A stretch of 64,000 bases of DNA, from positions 1 through 64,000 of the forward strand of contig NZ_CP050440.1 in the NCBI RefSeq assembly GCF_011769525.1, read 5' to 3'. Positions 36,514-45,206 of this stretch are shown here, piece after piece (within the stretch, counting starts at the first letter, position 1; each line of letters begins with the position of its first letter). The notes under the pieces were generated by a model. It was not told where the DNA came from. It searched no databases and saw only the letters and a program-made list of their open reading frames with translations. The position numbers and the translations under genes were made by a program. Source of the stretch: Tolypothrix sp. PCC 7910. Lineage in GTDB: Bacteria; Cyanobacteriota; Cyanobacteriia; Cyanobacteriales; Nostocaceae.

Positions 36514-38364
36514 TTAAGACTCTAATTCATACAGCACTAAACTGTGAGGTTGCAGTTGCAATTCTTGTCCTACAGATAAATTATTAGGTGCTGGTGAACC
36601 AGGGCCAGACCATACTGTATCAGCGGAGTCTAATTTTTTATGAGCAGTGCTTTCAATTGGTAAGGTTAATGTTATGGGAGATTGATTAAAATTCATGGCA
36701 AATATTACTTTATTGGCTTCACTCCACCGCCGCACTATGACTAATTGTTTCTCTTCATTGCTAGTTGCTTCGATGCAGTTGCGGTCTTTTTTTAACAGTG
36801 CGGGGTGGGTTTTGCGCCAATTAATTAACTCACGATGCCAATCTAATAAAACCTTGTGTTTACCTTCATTGCGTAATTGCCAATTCAGTTTACAACGCAA
36901 AAAAGTTTCTGCTGATTCTGGATCTGGTGGATCTTCATCATAGTGAAACGCTTCAAATTCTTGTTTACGCCCTGCCCTGACTGCTTGAATTAAATCAGGG
37001 TCAGAGTGACTAACAAAATACATAAAGGGTGCAGTTTCACCGTATTCTTCACCCATGAATAATAAAGGTAAGTAAGGTGATAGCAACACAGCGCCAGCAG
37101 CTAATTTTAATCCTTCAAAAGAAATGCGATTCCAAAGGCGATCGCCTTTCATTTGATTGCCGATTTGGTCGTGATTTTGAATGCAAACGGAAAATTGAAA
37201 TGGCGGGCGATCGCGGCAAGGGATACCATGAAATCGTTTACGATGGGGCGCATACAGCCAATCATAGACAAAGGTATCTTGGTAAGCTTTAGCTAGTTGA
37301 GTGCATTCGCCATAATCTTGATAATATCCTTGGCGATCGCCTGTTAACAGTGCGTGTAATGCATGGTGAAAGTCATCACTCCACTGTGCATCCAGCCCAT
37401 AACCACCTAATTCTGGCGGACGAATGATTTGGGGATTATTTAAGTCACTTTCGGCAATTAAATAGCGTTTGCAATTAGCATTCTGGCAAAAATGATGTAC
37501 TGCTTCAGCTAATTCCCACAAGAAATGTTTTGCCCCTAAATCATAAATTGCCTGAATCGCATCCAGCCGCAAAGCATCAATATGAAATTCTCCCAACCAA
37601 TACAGCGCATTTTGGATGAAATAGTGACGTACACCTTGACTGTGGGCATCATCAAAATTCATCGCATTGCCCCAAGGGGTTTTATAGGTTTTAGTAAAAT
37701 AAGGCGCGAATTGACCCATATAATTACCTTCTGGGCCAAAGTGGTTATAAACCACATCCAGCACTACCGCAATCCCATGTTGATGACAAGCATTTACAAG
37801 TTCCTTTAAATCGGCTGGCGTACCGTAGGAATTTTGCACAGCAAAAGGGTAAACGCCATCATAACCCCAGTTACGGTATGCTAAATCCGGTTCAATATGG
37901 GTATCTCCTGGGAACTGGGCAATAGGCATAATTTCAATGGCGTTAATTCCCACTTCTCTCAGTTCCGCCAGCCGGGGAATTATCGCTTTGAAAGTGCCTT
38001 CGGGTGTAAATGTACCTACATGAAGTTCATAGAAAATCATCGCTTCCAAAGGCACACCAGTCCAGTTGTCATCTGTCCAATTAAACTGCGGATCGATTAC
38101 CTGGGAGGGGCCATGAACACCTTCGGGTTGATACTGTGATGCAGGATCGGCAAAGGCATTTTCGCCATCCAAAACATAGCGATAAAGGGTATCAGGATAG
38201 ACATCATTTAGTTTAATTTGCCAATATCCCGCTTCTATATGAGGTTTGAGTGGAATTATCTGTTCTTTTGCTGTTAAAATTTGCAGCGCCACGCTATTTA
38301 GTGTAGGCGACCAAACTGTAAACTCACACTCTCCGTTACCCAAGTAGTTAGCACCAGTCCTCAC
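36514..38364 (-). CDS. treZ: Malto-oligosyltrehalose trehalohydrolase
   Basis: 616 residues. It cleaves trehalose from maltooligosyltrehalose. An N-terminal E-set-like domain (about 1-90) is followed by a GH13 barrel with WGYDGVYPFA, DVVYNHFGPEGNY, nucleophile D268 (ALRLDAI), acid/base E305 (LIAESDLN) and transition-state D399 (QNHDQIGNQ), then a small beta C-terminal domain. It starts with GTG at 38364, decided by GGAGG 8 nt upstream. First gene of the trehalose cluster. The 36279-36513 spacer holds a decayed ATACCAATT-type repeat end near 36369-36396 and a GCGTTCGCGAAGCGTC palindrome. Confidence 0.95.
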   Translation of the reverse strand: MRTGANYLGNGECEFTVWSPTLNSVALQILTAKEQIIPLKPHIEAGYWQIKLNDVYPDTLYRYVLDGENAFADPASQYQPEGVHGPSQVIDPQFNWTDDNWTGVPLEAMIFYELHVGTFTPEGTFKAIIPRLAELREVGINAIEIMPIAQFPGDTHIEPDLAYRNWGYDGVYPFAVQNSYGTPADLKELVNACHQHGIAVVLDVVYNHFGPEGNYMGQFAPYFTKTYKTPWGNAMNFDDAHSQGVRHYFIQNALYWLGEFHIDALRLDAIQAIYDLGAKHFLWELAEAVHHFCQNANCKRYLIAESDLNNPQIIRPPELGGYGLDAQWSDDFHHALHALLTGDRQGYYQDYGECTQLAKAYQDTFVYDWLYAPHRKRFHGIPCRDRPPFQFSVCIQNHDQIGNQMKGDRLWNRISFEGLKLAAGAVLLSPYLPLLFMGEEYGETAPFMYFVSHSDPDLIQAVRAGRKQEFEAFHYDEDPPDPESAETFLRCKLNWQLRNEGKHKVLLDWHRELINWRKTHPALLKKDRNCIEATSNEEKQLVIVRRWSEANKVIFAMNFNQSPITLTLPIESTAHKKLDSADTVWSGPGSPAPNNLSVGQELQLQPHSLVLYELES

Positions 38365-38748
38365 GCAGTATCCTCCCGTTAGATAATGTGTGCCGAATTG
38401 TGGCTTGATTTTTGGTTATCCTAATTCTGCAAAATCTAGAAACAAATTTAATGTTTAAAAAATCAGATTAAATCTGATTTTCTCAATTACAAAATAGGAA
38501 TTGGTAAGCAAAAAATCCTGCCAGATAGCATCATGGATTGTCTAGCAGAGAATTTACCAGCACCCTCAGGCGGATTTTTTTCAGTCGAAAAGCTTGTCTA
38601 TTCACCCATATAGAGAAGATTCATGAAAAAAACTCTATCGAATTGAGTAATTTGCTCAAATTACTTGATATTGACTGGCAAATCAAGAATCAGTACCCAT
38701 GAGAAAATGCAATTATGAGCATCTCTGAATGAGTACAACAATATTTAC
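38365..38748. other. Intergenic, divergent promoter region
   Basis: It lies between treZ (minus) and the broken Rpn-like gene (plus). A hairpin AAAATCAGATT/AATCTGATTTT lies at 38459-38481. No gene. No promoter elements are assigned. Confidence 0.5.
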
Positions 38749-39639
38749 ATGATTGACCATGACCGTTTATTTAAAGAACTAATTTCTACATTCTTTCTCG
38801 AATTTTTAGAATTATTCTTTCCCCAGGTAATGGCTTATCTAGAACCTGAATCATTAAAATTTCTAGACAAAGAAGTATTTACCGATGTTACTGCTGGCGA
38901 ACAATACGAAGCTGATTTAGTAGCACAAATCAGATTCCGAGAACAAGAAACTTTTTTTCTAGTTCATATCTAAAACCAATCCTACCCCCAAGCTGATTTT
39001 GGGCGGAGAATGTTTCGATATTTTGCGCGCTTATTTGAAAAGTACGCATTACCTGTATATCCCATCGTGATATTTTCTTACGACACCCCACGCACACCAC
39101 AAACGAACATTTACCGCGTAGAGTTTCCCGACAAAACCGTTTTAGAATTTAACTATGGGGTAGTGCAACTCAATCAATTAAACTGGCGTGACTTTTTACA
39201 ACAAGAAAACCCTGTAGCCAGCGCCCTCATGGCTAAAATGAATATAGCACCCTCAGAACGTCCCAGAGTTAAGTCTGAATGCTTGCGTTTGTTAGCAACT
39301 TTACGACTTGATCCAGCCAGAATGAAAATGATTTCTGGCTTTGTTGACACTTATCTCAAGTTAAACGCAGCAGAAGAAAATATATTTCAAACTGAGATTG
39401 CTAAATTTGAACCAGCCAAACAAGAGGTAGTTATGGAAATTGTTACTAGTTGGGAATTAAAAGCAAAACAGGAACTTATTATACGTCAACTTAACCGAAA
39501 AGCTGGTGTAGTTACACCGGAATTGCAAGCACAAATTCTCCAATTACCTAATACCCAATTAGAAGATTTAGGCGAAGCATTGTTAGATTTTACAAGCCAA
39601 GAGGATTTAGTAAATTGGTTGCAGGGAGTGTCAGAGTAA
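38749..39639 (+). pseudogene. Rpn-family PD-(D/E)XK nuclease gene broken by one nonsense codon
   Basis: Two open segments, 38749-38973 and from about 38974 to 39639, lie in the same frame and together make one Rpn-type protein of about 296 residues. It starts MIDHDRLFKELISTF, has the strand EADLVAQIRFREQETFFLVHI, then [stop], then NQSYPQADFGRRMFRYF, and ends in a DUF4351-like tail (LPNTQLEDLGEALLDF). The stop TAA at 38971-38973 takes the place of a Glu codon (GAA) in the motif HIENQ, the catalytic E-x-Q of this nuclease group. A single G-to-T change explains it. The downstream part has an internal ATG at 39010. Rpn proteins are linked to recombination and mobile DNA. The gene is probably dead, unless the C-terminal piece is translated. 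Confidence 0.85.
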
Positions 39640-39683
39640 AATCAAGTCAACTAAAACTGAATCACCAAAACATGAGTTAATTT

Positions 39684-39896
39684 ATGAAAATTGTTACTAG
39701 TTGGCAATTAGAAGGCAAACAGGAAATAATTATGCGCCTACTTAACCGAAAAGTTGGTGCGATCGCACTGGAATTGCAAGAAAAAATTCTCCAATTACCT
39801 AATACGCAATTAGAAGATTTAGGCGAAGCATTGTTAGATTTTACAAGCCAAGAGGATTTAGTAAATTGGTTGCAAGGAGTGTCAGAACAACATTAA
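39684..39896 (+). pseudogene. Partial tandem duplicate of the Rpn-like gene's 3' end
   Basis: 70 codons, nearly identical to the last ~68 codons of the gene just upstream (IVTSWxLxxKQEIIxRxLNRK through VNWLQGVSE). The last ~110 bp differ at only a few positions. It has an ATG but no ribosome-binding site and no nuclease domain. It may encode the DUF4351-like tail alone. It overlaps the end of the convergent SDR gene by 4 bp. Confidence 0.7.
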
Positions 39897-40681
39897 GTGG
39901 GGTTAATGCGCTTTGCTATCCAATAAAATAATGATGGCAAATATCTTTTAAAATACACCATCAAAATATCAGCACCGCCAATGTAAACTTCTCTCTGCTG
40001 GCGATAAATACTTTTGATGATTTTTTGCGCGCAAATCTCCGCCGTCATCCCTTTTGCTTGCCCTTCATCCATTTGCTGATGTAAACTGCCATCAGCAGTT
40101 AAAGCATTAGCTGAAATATTAGTTTTAATTCGACCAGGACAAACTATAGTAATAAAAATATTATTTTCGGGTTTTAATTCTATCTGTAATGTCTCAAACC
40201 ATCCATGTAGCGCGTGTTTTGAGGCTGCGTAAGCTGAACGTAGCGGAAAGCCAAATTTTCCTACGACGCTGGAAATAACTGCAATTTGTCCGCCGCCTTG
40301 TTTAATCATATATGGCAAAACTTTTTTAGTTATATTAATCGTGCCAAAATAGTTAACTTCCATAATTTTTCTGTCAACTACTTCTTGAGTATCAATAGCT
40401 AAAGAACGTTGGCTAATACCTGCATTATTTACTAATAAATCTACTTTGCCATAATGATTTATAGCTGTATTAACTGCATTTTCTACGGCTATAGTATCGG
40501 TAATATCCAGAGGAATAATTAAACATTCACTCTTGATTTGCTGTTTAACTCTTTGTAATTCCGCTTCTTTTCTTGAAGAAATAATTAGCTTTGCACCTTG
40601 ATTAGCAAATTGGTAAGCTAATGCTTCACCAATACCAGAAGATGCGCCAGTAATCCAAACAACTTTATCTAAAAAAAGCAT
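39893..40681 (-). CDS. Short-chain dehydrogenase/reductase
   Basis: 262 residues, classical SDR. The NAD(P) loop TGASSGIG is at 11-18, NNAG motif around 88, catalytic Ser in VISSVVG and Tyr-x-x-x-Lys in SAYAASKHAL. A C-terminal hydrophobic stretch (VYFKRYLPSLFYWIAKR) suggests membrane association as in DHRS7-type members. The RK after the third strand (SSRKEAEL) favours NADP. Substrate unknown. Convergent with the Rpn remnant; a repeat lies just upstream at 40722-40757. Confidence 0.88.
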   Translation of the reverse strand: MLFLDKVVWITGASSGIGEALAYQFANQGAKLIISSRKEAELQRVKQQIKSECLIIPLDITDTIAVENAVNTAINHYGKVDLLVNNAGISQRSLAIDTQEVVDRKIMEVNYFGTINITKKVLPYMIKQGGGQIAVISSVVGKFGFPLRSAYAASKHALHGWFETLQIELKPENNIFITIVCPGRIKTNISANALTADGSLHQQMDEGQAKGMTAEICAQKIIKSIYRQQREVYIGGADILMVYFKRYLPSLFYWIAKRINPT

Positions 40682-40721
40682 TTTCCAAATTATAAACTAC
40701 GAATTATATAGAAAAAATATC

Positions 40722-40757
40722 AGATGCGTTACGCTATCGCTAACGCATCCTACGTGA
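40722..40757. repeat. GGATGCGTTAGCGATAGCG palindromic repeat, inverted copy
   Basis: GATGCGTTACGCTATCGCTA followed by ACGCATCCTACGTG, the inverse of the copies at 6841 and 52532. Confidence 0.7.
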
Positions 40758-40840
40758 ATTGCTACTGAAGTACAAATAAATTTATCTGCGTTAATCATCT
40801 TCTATCTACGGTTAATTATTTTTTATGACTGCAAATGTTG

Positions 40841-42316
40841 TCAACTTTTGAATAGTAATGCTGTGAGATTACAAGCAATGTAACCAATCGCCCAAGGAGA
40901 TTTATCCTTTAATAGCAATAGTATCTGATTTAGTGTTTCTGGTAGAGTCGCACCATACACCCGCCAGAGATTTTCTCGCAGTTGATGCAAAATGCGATCG
41001 CCTACAATATCATCGCTACCGGGACGCAGTAACCAATGGGTTCGCAAAAGCTTAAAATGATGCATCTCATGCGTCTGTGCTACCTGTTGAATTTCTTTTG
41101 CAGCCTGTTCTACCAATTCATCGGTGACGATTTTCATCACTAGGGGTTGCAAGGTAAATGAGGCTTCTCCCATACCCACCCATTTTTCTAAAAGCGATCG
41201 CCTTTCTAATGCCATAATTGCTTCTAAGACCATCGCTGGATCGACGGATATCAGCAGATGGGTTTGCAAACGCGAGAATGATACAGGTTCTTGCCAAATC
41301 GCTAACCAGTAGAGAATATCCTGTTGTAATTCCGATAGTTGCTGGAATTGCTGTTTCAAGATAAAACGTAAGCGATCGCCAATCACCAAAGTATTTTGAC
41401 TCAAAAATGCCGTAATATTCCCCGCAAACACAGACTGAATTAATGGGGTGACAAGTTTTATTGCTAGGGGATTACCGCGATAAAGTTGAATTAAGGCGGA
41501 GATTCCCAGTTGTTTAGAGGTAAAGCCTCTGGATTGCAATATTTCTAAAGCCTCGGCTTTTGGTAAACCCTTGAGATTTATACAGTTGTTGATTTCAATC
41601 GCGCTTGGCTGTTCGCGACTGGTAATCACGATACAACTTTGATGGCGATCGCGGCTGATTTTTTGGATAAATTGAATATATTCTGGCTGCGACAAAACCC
41701 CATCTAAGCCATCCAGGATTAGCAGACAGCGACGTTTTTGCAGGTGGTGTAAAAGTTGCACTGTTCCTTGCTGGATATCATGAATAACAGTTTCCTCAAA
41801 GTTATGCACCAGCGCATCCAGCAGCGATATGAGAGAAGGTACAGTAGAAAGCGATCGCCAAATCAAACAATCAAATTTTGACTGCATCCGATCCGCCACA
41901 GCCAACGCTAAAGCAGTTTTACCAATCCCCGCAATCCCAACAATAGTTACTACTTTACAACCAGCTAAAATCCATTGTTCTAGCTGCTGCAATTCCTGAT
42001 TGCGCCCATAAAAGCTTTCTACATCTGGTGCATCATGCCAATCAATGTAAGGATTAGAGAAGTCTGCAATAACTTCTAATTCTAGCCCAGAAGCATCTGC
42101 GATCGCATTCCAGTCGGTAATCCCAACAGCTTCGCAAATAGCGATAAAAATTTCGCGCTGAATGCGATCGCCTTGCCAAAATCGACGTAAAGTAGCTCTA
42201 GAAGTATGGGCATCTTGCCACCATCGCGCCGTACTAGTTTTCGTCCATCCTAGACGTTGGCGCGCCTTGTCTACAATTATTAATCCTGCTGTCGATGCCC
42301 TCAGCGAGTTTGACAT
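40841..42316 (-). CDS. NB-ARC/STAND NTPase with N-terminal HTH-like domain, apparently lacking its repeat domain
   Basis: 491 residues. An N-terminal ~85-residue domain (KARQRLGWTKTSTARWWQDA) resembles the DNA-binding-like domain found before many cyanobacterial STAND NTPases. The NB-ARC ATPase has Walker A G127-IAGIGKT-134, Walker B LLILDGLDG at 198-206 and the ARC region (RGNPLAIKLV). A winged-helix part follows, ending GYIACNLTALLFKS. In relatives, a Gly-Tyr-x-x-x-Asn motif like this is followed by WD40 or pentapeptide repeats, but here the gene stops at once. It is either a natural short form or a 3' truncation. The ATG is at 42316 on the minus strand. Role in signalling or defence is inference. 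Confidence 0.82.
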   Translation of the reverse strand: MSNSLRASTAGLIIVDKARQRLGWTKTSTARWWQDAHTSRATLRRFWQGDRIQREIFIAICEAVGITDWNAIADASGLELEVIADFSNPYIDWHDAPDVESFYGRNQELQQLEQWILAGCKVVTIVGIAGIGKTALALAVADRMQSKFDCLIWRSLSTVPSLISLLDALVHNFEETVIHDIQQGTVQLLHHLQKRRCLLILDGLDGVLSQPEYIQFIQKISRDRHQSCIVITSREQPSAIEINNCINLKGLPKAEALEILQSRGFTSKQLGISALIQLYRGNPLAIKLVTPLIQSVFAGNITAFLSQNTLVIGDRLRFILKQQFQQLSELQQDILYWLAIWQEPVSFSRLQTHLLISVDPAMVLEAIMALERRSLLEKWVGMGEASFTLQPLVMKIVTDELVEQAAKEIQQVAQTHEMHHFKLLRTHWLLRPGSDDIVGDRILHQLRENLWRVYGATLPETLNQILLLLKDKSPWAIGYIACNLTALLFKS

Positions 42317-42665
42317 ACAATTTTTATATCATGTCTGATAAATTACAGCGTTTTGTAAGTAAATCAAGTAAAAAGCTAGGGCAAAACAATATTTATGTCC
42401 CTACAATCGACGATAATCTGTACTTTACTAAGTTGCAAACTGCTGTATAAATTTGTAGCGAAGACTTGAATTTTAAATGTCCGGGCTAAACTCTTTACCA
42501 AGAGAAATTAATTTTGTGATGATTTCCTCAATATTATACTGTTGAATTCGTTAATGAATTAACCCATTAGCAGGAGGTCATTCACCAATAATAATTTTAT
42601 TCTAATAATAGTCAGACCAATACAACATGGCTTGAATTAGCATTCATGGTAGAGAGGTATAAATC
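42317..42665. other. Intergenic, no gene seen
   Basis: AT-rich region between divergent genes. Only a GCAGGAGG-like purine stretch near 42570 stands out, too far from any start. No gene called. Confidence 0.45.
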
Positions 42666-42989
42666 ATGTTGAACCTGATACTTATCCGCTTTTTAAAAGT
42701 AACAGCATTGGGATTTTCAACAGCATTTTTACTAGCATGTCAAAATGCTGTTAATGCTCAACAAACTCCAAATTTAACGCCACAACAAGCCCAAAGTTTA
42801 TCTCGTGATTTAGTGCCATCTAGTTCTGAACAATTTTTTAGACAAGGACATTATTTGATGGAGAGAGAAATTCAAAATCTCAGGCTCAGGCAATTAGAAC
42901 CAAGGGAACCAGTACTCAAGATAAACTCGATTCAACCGGTTAAAAAAGATAATCTACCAAACAGAAACCCTAATACCTTACCCAATTAA
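42666..42989 (+). CDS. Small secreted or lipoprotein, hypothetical
   Basis: 107 residues. A signal sequence (about 1-25) contains a lipobox-like LLAC, with a possible signal peptidase I site (AVNA-QQ) seven residues later. The mature part is short, hydrophilic and rich in Gln, Arg, Pro and Asn. The ATG has GAGAGG 8 nt upstream, a good site. No family recognised; the tail is low-complexity. Confidence 0.6.
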   Translation: MLNLILIRFLKVTALGFSTAFLLACQNAVNAQQTPNLTPQQAQSLSRDLVPSSSEQFFRQGHYLMEREIQNLRLRQLEPREPVLKINSIQPVKKDNLPNRNPNTLPN

Positions 42990-43156
42990 GAATTACAATT
43001 TTCAGGGCTGCATGGGGGATAATTATCAATACTAGGAATCTTCCAAGAATTACGCAACCGGCACAAATATTTTCGGGGCGTGGCAGTCAAGGGTCAAAAG
43101 TTTTTTCTTGCCCCTTTTCCCCTTCCCCTTTTGCCCTTAACCGACAAGTATTGGTA
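42990..43156. other. Intergenic, no gene seen
   Basis: A C/T-rich stretch (repeated CCCCTTTTC blocks) between the small secreted protein and the HD-hydrolase remnant. It could carry a transcript end; no hairpin with a T-run is visible. Confidence 0.4.
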
Positions 43157-43333
43157 TTACTTCTGCTCAATCAAAGACTCTTGTAAATACCCAGCTGCTA
43201 CACAATCTTCAATTAATTGCAGTACAAAAGGCCAAAGTTCTGGTGCGCCTGTTTTTACAGGTGCAACTCGTTTCATAACTTGGTCACGTCTGATACCATG
43301 AATGCGCCAAGTTCCACCCTTTGTTTGTTGATT
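43157..43333 (-). pseudogene. 3' part of an HD-domain hydrolase gene, cut off by an IS insertion
   Basis: The minus strand reads NQQTKGGTWRIHGIRRDQV, continues MKRVAPVKTGAPELWPF and ends LQLIEDCVAAGYLQESLIEQK-stop. This is the typical C-terminus of HD_3/YfbR-like HD hydrolases (GTW...HGI..DQV..R..P...G.PELW..V...IE......GYL). It has no start of its own. It joins in frame to the 5' part at 44483-44917 once the IS and one ATT are removed. Confidence 0.85.
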
Positions 43334-44482
43334 AGACCCGTCCGAAAACTCGCAAGCCTATATTTACAAGGCTTTGAGACCAGTCCTTGCAGATTCTGTT
43401 GCAATGGAACAATAAGTGTTTGATATAGTTACTGATAGTTTAGAGCAGAAAAATACATAATCTTGCCTAACGCAAACACAATTTTTAATTGATACTAATT
43501 TATGGCGCTATTCGGTAATACGAAAGTGCCAATTCGCAGTCTTACTAGACCACAAACTAACAAAACTATTTCATTATAAACATCAGCATTTAATCTAAAT
43601 CTTTGTGATGCCACTTGGAAAATTTTTACAATACGTATTAAATGCTCAACAAATATACGCTTACTTGATAGAGCTTTATTTTCTTCTTTTTGTTGTTCAT
43701 TTAATTGTTGTTTTCTTTTCTTCTTATGAGGGGTAGTAATATTATTCCCACCTTGATACGCTTTATCTCCCGTAAATTCTTGTTTTTCATCAAATTTTGT
43801 TTGTTGCTCTCTAAATAATTTTATGTCTGCTGTTGGCCCTGGAGAGCCTACTGTAACATCAATAATATCTTTTCCCTCTGGCAAGGAAACTATCTGGTTT
43901 TTTATAGTATGCTGTTTTTTCTTTCCCGAAAAGAACTTTTTCTGTTCTTCGTTGTCAGATGGTCTATCTATAGGCTGTTCTACGCTATCAACTAGCAACT
44001 TAAAATTCGTTAATATTTCTTGTATAATGAGCAAATCTCCTTCTTTATTTTCTACTTGCTCTATTAAACTAGAAGGGAGAATCTTACGTAATATTTTTCT
44101 CCAGTAATGAAAAGTATCATTAGATAAAGTTTTTGATATACCAAACATTATTCCTAAAACTTCAAATGTGGGTATTTGTCTCAGATAAAACAAGCACAAA
44201 CATACTTGTTCTGGGATGGATAATAATTCTTTGCGTCCACCTCCACGACGATGTATTCTAACTTTCTTCTGTTCCAATTTGAGTTGTTCTTCTTCATGAC
44301 TGTTTTTAGCATAGTTTACAAGGTCAGTAAATTGGTCATAACTAATCCCCAAAAGTTGCTTTGCTCTTCGTGGATACTTTTGTATATAATCAAATATACT
44401 AATCATTTAATTAAATTTTGGTAGAGGGTCAATTTTACTTTCTACCATTTTTTTGTACCCAATTCATATTCCGGACGTGTCT
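43334..44482 (-). mobile_element. IS5-family insertion sequence, complete
   Basis: 1149 bp. Terminal inverted repeats AGACCCGTCCGAAAA (left) and AGACACGTCCGGAAT (right, inverted) match at all but three of 15 positions. The flanks are ATT at 43331-43333 and ATT at 44483-44485, a 3-bp target duplication of the A-N-T type known for the ISL2 group. One transposase gene fills most of it. It is inserted in an HD-domain hydrolase gene, whose two parts rejoin in frame if the IS and one ATT are removed. Confidence 0.9.
43495..44406 (-). CDS. IS5-family transposase (DDE_Tnp_4 type)
   Basis: 303 residues. An N-terminal helix-turn-helix (about 60-110; KELLSIPEQVCLCLFYLRQ) precedes a DDE catalytic core: D in LLVDSVEQP, D in GPTADIKLF and E in RIFVEHLIRIVKIF. 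It is rich in Lys (KKKRKQQ) for DNA binding. Full length and uninterrupted, so the element may be active. There is no HIP1 site within the gene, unlike host genes nearby. The ATG is at 44406 on the minus strand. Confidence 0.92.
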   Translation of the reverse strand: MISIFDYIQKYPRRAKQLLGISYDQFTDLVNYAKNSHEEEQLKLEQKKVRIHRRGGGRKELLSIPEQVCLCLFYLRQIPTFEVLGIMFGISKTLSNDTFHYWRKILRKILPSSLIEQVENKEGDLLIIQEILTNFKLLVDSVEQPIDRPSDNEEQKKFFSGKKKQHTIKNQIVSLPEGKDIIDVTVGSPGPTADIKLFREQQTKFDEKQEFTGDKAYQGGNNITTPHKKKRKQQLNEQQKEENKALSSKRIFVEHLIRIVKIFQVASQRFRLNADVYNEIVLLVCGLVRLRIGTFVLPNSAIN

Positions 44483-44917
44483 ATTGTGTAGCAAAGGTTG
44501 TATCCGGTCTAATGCTGCGGCAAACTTAGAAGTGGGTGTTTCCCCAGCTTCAAATTCATCCCACAGCGAACGTAATTCGCTACCGATATCTGTGGGTAAA
44601 ATTCCAAATAGCCGCGATGCTGCTTGTAATTCTTTCTCTGCCTTACTAGAATTAGCTTGCACATCGTAGCAGAAGGTATCGCCAGCATCAATTTCTACTA
44701 AATCATGAATCAATAGCATTTTGATCGCTTGCATAATATCAACACCATCTGGTGCATATTCTGCTAGCGTCATCGCCATTATTGCTAAATGCCAAGAATG
44801 TTCTGCACTGTTTTCTCGGCGCGATCCATCTATCAGCAGGGTTTGGCGAAATATCTGCTTCAAGCGGTCAATTTCGATGATGAATTGAATTTGTTGCGTC
44901 AGTCTGTCGGTTTGCAC
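44435..44917 (-). pseudogene. 5' part of an HD-domain hydrolase gene (YfbR-like), truncated by the IS
   Basis: 160 codons as it now reads: about 145 host codons ending DRIQPLLHN, then codons from the IS end (RHVRNMNWVQKNGRK-stop). The HD metal site is intact: H in SAEHSWHLA, HD in LLIHDLVEIDAGD. Family members are dNMP 5'-nucleotidases or related phosphohydrolases. The C-terminal ~58 residues have been displaced to 43157-43333. The start is GTG at 44917 with a weak ribosome-binding site. The truncated product may still fold partly, but I treat the gene as broken. Confidence 0.85.
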
Positions 44918-44943
44918 GAGAGTTTCTCAAAAACACCCTAATA

Positions 44944-45011
44944 ATACCAATTCAAATCATGTTTGCAACACATCAATATATTCTAGAGGTCATGGCAGTG
45001 CCCATTGGTAT
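44944..45011. repeat. MITE-like repeat (ATACCAATT ends), copy e, internally deleted
   Basis: ATACCAATTCAAATCATGTT to GCAACACATCAATATATTC and TAGAGGTCATGGCAGTGCCC, then directly ATTGGTAT. The right half is missing, and the terminal GGTATCAACTTAAGC merges with the left end of the four-hairpin element. Confidence 0.7.
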
Positions 45012-45203
45012 CAACTTAAGCTAAAAATAGCCTCTGTCTTAGCTTTGCCGTCCGCCTGAGAATGAATTCTCAGGGCCAAAGCCAAAGTCTACTGAAGTAG
45101 ACTCAAGATTTTGAGAATATTTAGTCATCTTGAGATGACTTTGACTATTAGCAAGGAACTTCAGTTCCTTGCGGTATCTGGGTTTTGCGTTAAGTTGACA
45201 CAG
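45003..45203. repeat. Four-hairpin repeat element, copy C, with terminal inverted repeats
   Basis: The hairpins are at 45055-45074, 45086-45103, 45123-45140 and 45151-45172; the outer stem is CCGC/GCGG. Outside these, GGTATCAACTTAAGC at about 45007 is an imperfect inverse of GCGTTAAGTTGACAC at about 45187-45201. The whole unit is therefore ~195 bp with terminal inverted repeats, like a non-autonomous transposable element. Confidence 0.8.
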
Positions 45204-45206
45204 GTG

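Noticed and set aside
43334-44482. IS of another family, with 4-bp YTAR or 2-bp TA target
   Set aside because: The flanking repeat that restores the host reading frame is ATT (3 bp); longer flanks do not match.
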